Of a stretch of 64,000 bases of DNA, positions 28,562 to 34,773 are shown one piece after another. Made by a program: the position numbers and the translations under genes. Source of the stretch: Tsukamurella spumae. GTDB taxonomy: Bacteria > Actinomycetota > Actinomycetes > Mycobacteriales > Mycobacteriaceae. Under the pieces are notes generated by a model. That model saw only the letters and a program-made list of their open reading frames with translations, ran no database searches and was not told where the DNA came from. Where the stretch lies: NCBI RefSeq assembly GCF_012396015.1, contig NZ_JAAXOQ010000011.1:1-64000 (forward strand), read 5' to 3'. Position 1 is the first letter of the stretch. Each line of letters begins with the position of its first letter.

Positions 28562-29119
28562 ATGGAGGTTCTGCCCTCACTCGCCCGCGCCGGCGTCGCC
28601 CGGTCCTTCGACCCCACGATCTGGCCCGACGGCACCGCCATGGACGGCGACGAGGTGCTCATAGCCGGCACCCCGGCGTCGCTGCTGGCGGACGGCGGAC
28701 CGTCGGGCCACCCCGTGGTGGTCGTGCGGATCGCGCGGCTGGTGCGCTCGGGCCCCGTCGTCCTGTGCGAGGTCGACGGTGCGGTGCCCGCGCACGCCGA
28801 GCTCGCCGACGTCGCGTGGCCCGGCGCCCGGCTCGCCGGGGCGCGGATGCGGCAACTGCTGGTCCGCGGGGCCGACGGTGCGCGGCTCGCCGCCCGCGTC
28901 GAGGTGCCGGTAGAGGTGCCGGTCGATGCGCTGATCGCGCTCGCACTGCGGATACCGCCGCGAGTCGCGACGCCAGGTCTGCGCGCAGGGTGCGCGGAAT
29001 GCGATGAGGGTACGGGCCAGTCGCGTTGGACCCAGGGGAAGTTCGACGATCCGAGGAGCAACGATGACCGCCACTACCGCGACACCGGAGTACGCGCAGG
29101 CATGGAACGCCTGGCATGA
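28562..29119 (+). CDS. Hypothetical protein
   Basis: 185 aa from ATG 28562; GTG 28553, 9 bases earlier, is the alternative. TAGGCG (28548-28553) lies 8 bases before ATG 28562 and could be a -10 box for a leaderless mRNA. The first 140 residues have a beta-rich pattern (VVVVRIARLVRSGPVVLCEVDG) and a late CAEC pair (near residues 148-151). The last 20 residues overlap the next gene by 56 bases and look unconstrained. No family recognised. Confidence 0.6.
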   Translation: MEVLPSLARAGVARSFDPTIWPDGTAMDGDEVLIAGTPASLLADGGPSGHPVVVVRIARLVRSGPVVLCEVDGAVPAHAELADVAWPGARLAGARMRQLLVRGADGARLAARVEVPVEVPVDALIALALRIPPRVATPGLRAGCAECDEGTGQSRWTQGKFDDPRSNDDRHYRDTGVRAGMERLA

Positions 29120-29867
29120 GCACCGCGAGCGCGAGCTCGCGGCGCCGACCGGCTGGCTCTCCATCACGCGGCTCGAACGGCTCGGCCGCGAGCCCGAGCG
29201 GTTCGAGGGGATCCCGGGCCGCTGGCACCACGACGGCGTCGCCGCGTACGTGACCGCGGAGCCCGGCGACGACCTCGCGGTCCAGGGCACGCGCCGGTTC
29301 GAAACGGGCCCCGTCGCCGCCGGTGAGCTGGTGCGCGCCGGCGATGTCGAGATCGAGGTGGTGCACCGCGGCGACGGGTATCTGATCCGCGTGCGCGACC
29401 CGAGCGCCGCGACCGTGCAGGGCTTTCGCGGGGTGCCGGCGTTCGAACCGGACCCCGCGTGGGTGCTGACCGGTCGGTTCGAGCCCTACGCCGCACCGCG
29501 GTCGATCACCGTCGGGGCGGTCGCGGAGGGGCTCGAGCACGTCTACCTGGCCCCGGGCGAGGTGGTGCTCGAGCACGGGGGCGTCGAGCACCGCCTGATC
29601 GCCTTCAACGGCAAGGCCGGCGGGCTGCAGGTGCTGTTCACCGACGAGACCTCGGGGGTGTCGACCTATGCCGCGAACCGCAGCGTGTCGATCCCGCTGG
29701 ACGCGGGCGAGGTCCTCCGGGGCGGGCCGGTGACCGTCGACCTGAACCGCGCGGTGAACCTGCCGTGCGCGTTCATCGACTTCGCCACCTGCCCCCTGCC
29801 GCCGGCGGGCAACCGACTTCCCTTCGCGGTGACGGCGGGGGAGAAGATCCCGTACGAGCGGCACTGA
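29064..29867 (+). CDS. DUF1684 family protein
   Basis: 267 aa from ATG 29064, with GAGGAGC upstream. The family pattern is clear: WHEHRERELAAPTGWLSITRLERL near the N-terminus, then beta-rich repeats, and C-terminal DLNRAVNLPCAFIDFATCPLPPAGNRLPFAVTAGEK. Cytoplasmic, with no signal peptide. Function not established. It overlaps the preceding hypothetical gene by 56 bases. Confidence 0.85.
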   Translation: MTATTATPEYAQAWNAWHEHRERELAAPTGWLSITRLERLGREPERFEGIPGRWHHDGVAAYVTAEPGDDLAVQGTRRFETGPVAAGELVRAGDVEIEVVHRGDGYLIRVRDPSAATVQGFRGVPAFEPDPAWVLTGRFEPYAAPRSITVGAVAEGLEHVYLAPGEVVLEHGGVEHRLIAFNGKAGGLQVLFTDETSGVSTYAANRSVSIPLDAGEVLRGGPVTVDLNRAVNLPCAFIDFATCPLPPAGNRLPFAVTAGEKIPYERH

Positions 29868-29901
29868 CCGCCCGGTCCGACTGTTCGATTACGCTCGGTG
29901 T

Positions 29902-30636
29902 GTGGACAATTTCCGCGATGTTGCAGGACCGCACGGATACGCGGCCGAGGGTGGACGCATGCGGCGAGGGGTGCTGTACCGCTCCAATGCCCTCGACGCC
30001 GCGTCGATCGACGCTGGGAGGCTCGCGGCGGCGGGCCTGACGGGAGTGTTCGACCTGCGGATGACGGTCGAGGTCACGCCGAAACCCGACGTGGTGCCCG
30101 ACGGTGCGCGGTACGTCCGGTTCAACGTGATCGGCGACGAGGTCGAGCTCGGTGCCCTGGACCCCAAGTCGCTCAAGGATGCCGACGGTGCCCGGGGCAT
30201 GCTGACCGATGTCTACCGGATGTTCGTCACCGAGGCCAACGCCCGGGTCCAGTTCGCCGGTCTGGTGCGAGCGATCTCCGACGATCCCGGCGCGCAGGTC
30301 TTCCACTGCACCGCGGGCAAGGACCGGACGGGTTGGGCCGCGGCGATCGTGCAGCGACTGATCGGGATGTCCGCGGACGACGTGATGGCCGACTACCTCC
30401 TCACGAACCACTACTCCGCGGCGACCATCGACAAGATCGCGAACGCGGCGGCGGCCGAACGCGGCCCGGAGATCGGCGCGGCCGCGCGGGTACTCGCCGG
30501 CGTGTTCCCCGAGGCGCTCGAGGCCGCCTTCGCCGAGGCGGCGACGCAGTACGGCGGGTTCGACGGATACGTGCGCGACGGCCTGGGCCTGGACGACGGT
30601 GTCGTCGGGCGGCTGCGCGCGAAGCTGGTGGCCTAG
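29902..30636 (+). CDS. Tyrosine/serine protein phosphatase (PtpB/LipA-like)
   Basis: 244 aa. The N-terminal FRDVAG..AEGGRMRRGVLYRSNAL pattern and the P-loop HCTAGKDRTG (nucleophile Cys136) define the PTP family that includes M. tuberculosis PtpB, which acts on phosphotyrosine, phosphoserine and phosphoinositides. GTG 29902 is preceded by TACGCT ending 6 bases upstream, consistent with a leaderless transcript. The stop shares a CTAG with the convergent secreted-protein gene. Confidence 0.9.
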   Translation: MDNFRDVAGPHGYAAEGGRMRRGVLYRSNALDAASIDAGRLAAAGLTGVFDLRMTVEVTPKPDVVPDGARYVRFNVIGDEVELGALDPKSLKDADGARGMLTDVYRMFVTEANARVQFAGLVRAISDDPGAQVFHCTAGKDRTGWAAAIVQRLIGMSADDVMADYLLTNHYSAATIDKIANAAAAERGPEIGAAARVLAGVFPEALEAAFAEAATQYGGFDGYVRDGLGLDDGVVGRLRAKLVA

Positions 30637-31091
30637 CCCGTCTTCGTGCCCCGCGTGGAGAAGCGGCCGTCGTCCTGCTTGAACCCGACGGAGTCGATGG
30701 AGCACTCGAGGCCGCCGTCGCGCAGCGATGTGCAGGAAGCGCTGTGCACGGACAGCCGCGCCCCCTCGGGCAGGGTGCGGGGGCGGTCCTGCGAGGTCAT
30801 CCGCTCCAGATAGCGCCAGCCGCGCGCGGTGATCTCGATCGCCTCGGGCCGTACGCTGCGTCCCTTGACGGTGATCCTCGTGCCCGCGGGGGCCGACACG
30901 CCGCACCGGACGGTCGTGGGATCGGCGGAGACGGTGCACATGCGCTTGCTGCCGTCGTAGCGGTAGGCGAAGGCGTAGTCGCCGCCGTCGGTGCGGTACC
31001 GGTCCGCATCGATGGCGGGTTCCGCGAGAGCGGGCGTCGCGACGGCGACGGACGCCACGACCGCCGCCAGCACGAGTAGTCCACGCCTCAT
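30633..31091 (-). CDS. Small secreted protein
   Basis: 152 aa. A Sec signal peptide of about 23 residues (MRRGLLVLAAVVASVAVATPALA) is cleaved before EPAID. The mature protein has four cysteines (CTVS, CGVS, CTSL, CSID) that could form two disulfides, and a beta-rich pattern. No family recognised. It is convergent with the phosphatase gene, and both stops use the palindrome CTAG at 30633-30636. Confidence 0.72.
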   Translation of the reverse strand: MRRGLLVLAAVVASVAVATPALAEPAIDADRYRTDGGDYAFAYRYDGSKRMCTVSADPTTVRCGVSAPAGTRITVKGRSVRPEAIEITARGWRYLERMTSQDRPRTLPEGARLSVHSASCTSLRDGGLECSIDSVGFKQDDGRFSTRGTKTG

Positions 31092-31198
31092 GCGGTCGAC
31101 TGTAGCGCGGATTCACGGGCCGTCGGGGGTGCAGTGCTGGCGATTTCTTGTCCGAGTGACGCATAGGGTACTCTCTGACAGCACGCATGAGCGGGCCA

Positions 31199-31272
<74 letters not shown>

Positions 31273-31278
31273 CCGAGA

Positions 31279-31307
31279 AGTCCCGAGACACACGGTGTCT
31301 CGGGACT
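31279..31307 (+). terminator. Terminator after tRNA-Pro
   Basis: AGTCCCGAGACAC (31279-31291) and GTGTCTCGGGACT (31295-31307) form a perfect 13-bp stem with a 3-base loop, followed by the T-rich CTTCTATTTCC. This is a classic intrinsic terminator. Confidence 0.92.
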
Positions 31308-31337
31308 CTTCTATTTCCGCGGTCGATGGAATCGGTC

Positions 31338-31390
31338 GGCGATCCGGATGGTTGCTCCGGACATGGGCGATGACGCGCACAAGCACGCAC
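31338..31390 (+). repeat. Duplicated leader, copy 1 (before/at the quinone reductase start)
   Basis: 53 bases, about 85% identical to 32103-32155. It begins 10 bases before ATG 31348 and encodes MVAPDMGDDA in frame with the quinone reductase. Compared with copy 2, three of the four changes in the first nine codons are synonymous. Confidence 0.75.
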
Positions 31391-32085
31391 ACTGGGTCTA
31401 CGCGCATCCGCGGGCGGAGTCGCTGAATGCGGCACTGCGGGACGCGGGCGTCGAACGGCTGCGGCGGGACGGCTGGTCCGTCGACGTCGCGGACCTCTAC
31501 GCCGAGCGCTTCGATCCGGTCCTCGTCGAGGAGGGCGGTGCCGACGTGCGGGACGCTCAGCGGCGACTCGTCGCCGCTGACCTCGTGGTGCTGCAGTTCC
31601 CGCTGTGGTGGTACGGCCCGCCCGCGATGCTCAAGGGCTGGATCGATCGGGTCTTCGAGCGCGGTTTCGCCTACGACGTGCCCGATCCCGCCACGGGGCG
31701 CAACCGCAAGTACGGCGACGGCGGCCTCGCCGGGCGCCGCGCTCTGGCCGTCGTCACCGCGGGCGACAGGCCCGGCTCCATCTCGCCGCGCGGGATCAGT
31801 GGCGACGTCGAGGACGTCTTCTGGCCACTTCTGCACGGCACGTTCTGGTACACGGGGATGCAGACGCTCGTGCCGCACCTCGTCACCGACGTGCACGGCG
31901 TCGATGCCGACGGTGTCCGGCGGCTCGGCGAGGAACTGGCGGAACGGCTCGGCACCGTCGGGGCCGAGGAACCGATCCCGTACCTGCCGATGACCGACGA
32001 GTACTACGACCACTCGATCGCGCTGCACCCTCACGTCTCGCCGGGGTTGACCGGTGGCGCCGCTCATCGACTGCGGCAGGCCTGA
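31348..32085 (+). CDS. NAD(P)H dehydrogenase (quinone), flavodoxin-like
   Basis: 245 aa. WVYAHPRAESLNAALRD and FPLWWYGPPAMLKGWIDRVFERGFAYD are signatures of the NQO1/MdaB family of FMN/FAD quinone reductases. The first 15 residues (MVAPDMGDDAHKHAH) precede the usual family start and come from a leader sequence repeated before the next gene. ATG 31363 is an alternative start that keeps the conserved domain. Likely role: two-electron quinone reduction or redox defence. It is followed by an F420-type reductase with the same leader. Confidence 0.85.
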   Translation: MVAPDMGDDAHKHAHWVYAHPRAESLNAALRDAGVERLRRDGWSVDVADLYAERFDPVLVEEGGADVRDAQRRLVAADLVVLQFPLWWYGPPAMLKGWIDRVFERGFAYDVPDPATGRNRKYGDGGLAGRRALAVVTAGDRPGSISPRGISGDVEDVFWPLLHGTFWYTGMQTLVPHLVTDVHGVDADGVRRLGEELAERLGTVGAEEPIPYLPMTDEYYDHSIALHPHVSPGLTGGAAHRLRQA

Positions 32086-32102
32086 CCGAGCCACCGGCGC
32101 GC

Positions 32103-32155
32103 GGCGATCCGGATGGTGTGTCCCGACATGGGCGACGACGCGCTCGAGCACACAC
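32103..32155 (+). repeat. Duplicated leader, copy 2 (before the F420-dependent reductase)
   Basis: 53 bases matching 31338-31390 at 45 positions. The contained ATG 32113 is in frame with the downstream reductase, 26 codons before its conventional start, and encodes MVCPDMGDDA. Confidence 0.75.
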
Positions 32156-32190
32156 GAGCGCCGGGCCGCACGACCCGGCACAATGACGGC

Positions 32191-32631
32191 ATGAGTCTTT
32201 CCGACAAGGTCACCGAGATGGGCGCGTGGGGGCTGGAGAACGGGCACCGAGCCCTGCTCGCCGTCACCGGCGGGCGGTTCCCGAAGCGCGTGCTGGGCAT
32301 GCAGACGCTGGAGCTGCACACGATCGGCCGCTCGTCCGGCCGGCGTCGCTCGACGATGCTCACGGCACCGCTGTTCTCGGCCGACCGGGTCGTCGTCGTG
32401 GCCTCCAAGGGCGGGCACTCCGATAACCCGGATTGGTTCAAGAACCTGGCTGCGAACCCGGACGTCGAGATCACCGTCGACGAGGTGACCACGCCGTGGA
32501 CGGCGAAGGCGGCCACCACGGAGGAGAAGGCGGACCTGTGGCCGCAGATCGTCAAGTCCTACCGCGGCTACGACGGCTATCAGAAGCGCACCGATCGCGA
32601 CATCCCTGTCGTGATCTGCACCCCGCGCTGA
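32191..32631 (+). CDS. F420-dependent (Ddn-like) nitroreductase-family protein
   Basis: 146 aa from ATG 32191. The fold of the deazaflavin-dependent nitroreductase family (Ddn) is indicated by LELHTIGRSSGRRRSTMLTAPLF, SKGGHSDNPDWFKNLAANPDVEI and a C-terminal YDGYQKRTDRDIPVVICTPR. Members use F420H2 to reduce quinones and nitro compounds. An in-frame ATG at 32113 would add 26 residues derived from the duplicated leader. It probably works in the same redox defence as the quinone reductase upstream. Confidence 0.87.
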   Translation: MSLSDKVTEMGAWGLENGHRALLAVTGGRFPKRVLGMQTLELHTIGRSSGRRRSTMLTAPLFSADRVVVVASKGGHSDNPDWFKNLAANPDVEITVDEVTTPWTAKAATTEEKADLWPQIVKSYRGYDGYQKRTDRDIPVVICTPR

Positions 32632-32670
32632 GGTGACCGCTGCCCGGCGACCGGTGCCGAACGGGCGATA

Positions 32671-32699
32671 TTGATCATCGCGAAGCGGGGTGCTACCGT
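32671..32699 (+). promoter_or_regulatory. Leaderless promoter for the LpqN-like gene
   Basis: TTGATC (32671-32676) and TACCGT (32694-32699) are separated by exactly 17 bases, and the last base of the -10 box is 7 bases before the ATG at 32706. Transcription would begin at or next to the start codon. Confidence 0.6.
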
Positions 32700-32705
32700 C
32701 CGTAT

Positions 32706-33317
32706 ATGACTGATCTGAATGCTCGCTTCAAGATCGCGACGATCGCCGGTACGGTGGGCCTCGCGCTCACGGTGAGCGCGACGGCCGGCACGCTGCTCGC
32801 TCCTGCGGCCTCGGCGGCGCCGGGCTGTGCGGTGAGCACCGCGCAGCTCGTCACCGTGCCCTCCCGCGCGGCGACGGAGCCGATCGTTCAGCTGCCCAAG
32901 CCCGCCGGGTGGGAGCGCTTCGACACCGCCGGCCGCGACATTAGGCTCGCGCTGGTCAACCGTTCGCTCATCGCGGATGAGTTCGCGCCCGTTGCCGTCG
33001 TCACCGTCGACAAGAGCGACAGCGCGAACGCGAAGGCGGCGGTCGACCGGGCGGTCGGGGCGATCCGCTCCTCCTTCGGGACGAAGTCGGTGCGCACCGG
33101 CACGGTGTGCGGTTTCCCCAGCGCCACCGTCGATTACGACTTCACCAGCAGTGCGGAGCCGAAGCCGCACCCTGCGACCCTCGTCGCGGTCGGCGTCCCG
33201 TCCAGTGCGGGCGTGCACACCGTGACCCTGACGCTGATGACCTCGCGCGGCGACGCACCCGCGTACCGTGCCGCCCGGAACACTATGGTGTCCGGCCTGC
33301 AGATCCAGGCGCGCTGA
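32706..33317 (+). CDS. LpqN/LpqT-like secreted protein
   Basis: 203 aa. The N-terminal signal (IATIAGTVGLALTVSATAGTLLAPAASAAP) is followed by VQLPKPAGWERFDTAGRDIRLALVNRSLIADEFAPVAVVTVD, the typical beginning of the LpqN/LpqT domain. The Cys of APGC is not in a good lipobox, so the protein is probably secreted rather than lipidated. Family members in mycobacteria bind cell-envelope factors; the role here is unknown. Start and promoter fit a leaderless mRNA. Confidence 0.8.
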   Translation: MTDLNARFKIATIAGTVGLALTVSATAGTLLAPAASAAPGCAVSTAQLVTVPSRAATEPIVQLPKPAGWERFDTAGRDIRLALVNRSLIADEFAPVAVVTVDKSDSANAKAAVDRAVGAIRSSFGTKSVRTGTVCGFPSATVDYDFTSSAEPKPHPATLVAVGVPSSAGVHTVTLTLMTSRGDAPAYRAARNTMVSGLQIQAR

Positions 33318-33887
33318 TCAGGCGCCGAACGCCGGGTCCCGGCCGATGAAGGCCATGAGGGCGGTCGCCTCGTCAGTGCCGTCCGGCACCGGGATCGGAG
33401 CACCGAACTGACCCGACTGCTGCAGCATCGGGCCCATCGACTCCAAACCGCCGTGCAGGGTCTTCGCGAACGCCGGGTCCAGGTCGGGGGTGATCCCGTT
33501 GGAGCGGGCCAGATCCCACGTGTGCATGAACACGTCCGCGGTGTAGAACTGGTCAATCAGCCCGTCGAGCGGCCGGTCGCCGAACATCTGTGTGGTCACG
33601 ATCCGCGAGGCGTCCGGTGCGTCGAGCAGGGCCTGCACCGCCTCCGTGAGCTGTCCGAAGGCCGCGGCGGGCACCGCCGCGTCGGACGGCGCACCCGGCA
33701 GCTCCACGCCGGTCATCGCGAGGAAGCCGGGAAGCCACTCGACGAGGTGGCCCACGACCTCCCCTGCCTTCCACTCGGGGACGGGTGTCTGAGCGTCCCA
33801 GTCGGTGATCGCGTCGGCGACGCCGGCGAAGGTCGCGGCGACGGCGCGGTGCCGCTCGGCGGGGGACAGGGTGCTGAGTTCGGTCAT
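33318..33887 (-). CDS. TIGR03086-type DinB-like metal-binding protein
   Basis: 189 aa from ATG 33887. The DinB/maleylpyruvate-isomerase N-terminal pattern is visible: VADAITDWDAQTPVPEWKAGEVVGHLVEWLPGFL, with a first His (GHLVEW), and FYTADVFMHTWDLARSNG with a further His. These are the metal ligands of the family. Such proteins are mycothiol-dependent enzymes or relatives; substrate unknown. The stop directly abuts that of the convergent LpqN-like gene at 33317/33318. Confidence 0.82.
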   Translation of the reverse strand: MTELSTLSPAERHRAVAATFAGVADAITDWDAQTPVPEWKAGEVVGHLVEWLPGFLAMTGVELPGAPSDAAVPAAAFGQLTEAVQALLDAPDASRIVTTQMFGDRPLDGLIDQFYTADVFMHTWDLARSNGITPDLDPAFAKTLHGGLESMGPMLQQSGQFGAPIPVPDGTDEATALMAFIGRDPAFGA

Positions 33888-33939
33888 GGCGTCACTGTCG
33901 CACGCTCCACCGACACGCGCGTGGCCTAGCGTGAGATCC

Positions 33940-34773
33940 GTGACCGAACACCTGAGCATTCCCACCGCCGCGGGCTCCTTCGACGCCATCGCCGCCGGTC
34001 CGGAGGACGGCCGCCCCGTGCTCCTCCTGCACGGATTCCCCGAGGCGTCGATCGAATGGCGCTTTTCGGTCGCGGCGCTGGGGGAGCGCGGATTCCGTGC
34101 CGTCGCACCCGACCAGCGCGGCTACTCGCCGGACGTGCGGCCCGAGCGCCCCGCGGAGTACGGCATCACCTCGCTCATCGCCGACGTGATCGCGATCGCC
34201 GATGCTCTGGCCTGGGAGCGGTTCGACCTGGTGGGCCACGACTGGGGCGGCGCCGTCGCCTGGTGGACCGCGGCCGAACATCCGGACCGGTTGCGCTCTC
34301 TCACCGTTGTCTCCACGCCGCACCCGGCGGCCCTGGCTGCGGCCATGCGGACCGACGAGGACCAGGCGAACCGTTCGCGGTACATGACCGAGTGGCGCAA
34401 CACGCCCGCAACCGAGAAGGCCATGCTCGCCGACGACGCCCGGGCGCTGCGGCAGGTGTTCGGGCGGGACGTGCCCCGCGACGCCGTCGACGAGTACGTG
34501 CAGCGCCTGCAGGAACCGGGCGCGATGACGGCGGCACTGAACTGGTACCGAGCCGGGCGCCCGCCCGCGGCGATCGGCCCCGTCGAGACCCCCGCGCTCT
34601 ACGTCTGGTCCACCGAGGACGCCGCGTTCGGCGATGTCGCGGCCTTCGGGACGCGCGAGCATTGCACCGGGCCGTACCGGTTCGAAATGCTCGAGGACGT
34701 CTCGCACTGGGCGCCTGAGCAGGCGCCCGAGGCGATCACGACGCTGATCCTCGAGCACCTCGACGCGACCTGA
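33940..34773 (+). CDS. Alpha/beta hydrolase, epoxide-hydrolase-like
   Basis: 277 aa from GTG 33940. Oxyanion motif HGFPEASIEW (near residue 31), nucleophile elbow GHDWGGAVA with Asp101, and a C-terminal His in SHWAPEQAPE. An Asp nucleophile indicates an epoxide hydrolase or dehalogenase rather than an esterase. TAGCGT (33927-33932) 8 bases before GTG suggests a leaderless mRNA. Its 3' end overlaps the convergent FAD/Fe-S gene by 38 bases. Confidence 0.85.
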   Translation: MTEHLSIPTAAGSFDAIAAGPEDGRPVLLLHGFPEASIEWRFSVAALGERGFRAVAPDQRGYSPDVRPERPAEYGITSLIADVIAIADALAWERFDLVGHDWGGAVAWWTAAEHPDRLRSLTVVSTPHPAALAAAMRTDEDQANRSRYMTEWRNTPATEKAMLADDARALRQVFGRDVPRDAVDEYVQRLQEPGAMTAALNWYRAGRPPAAIGPVETPALYVWSTEDAAFGDVAAFGTREHCTGPYRFEMLEDVSHWAPEQAPEAITTLILEHLDAT

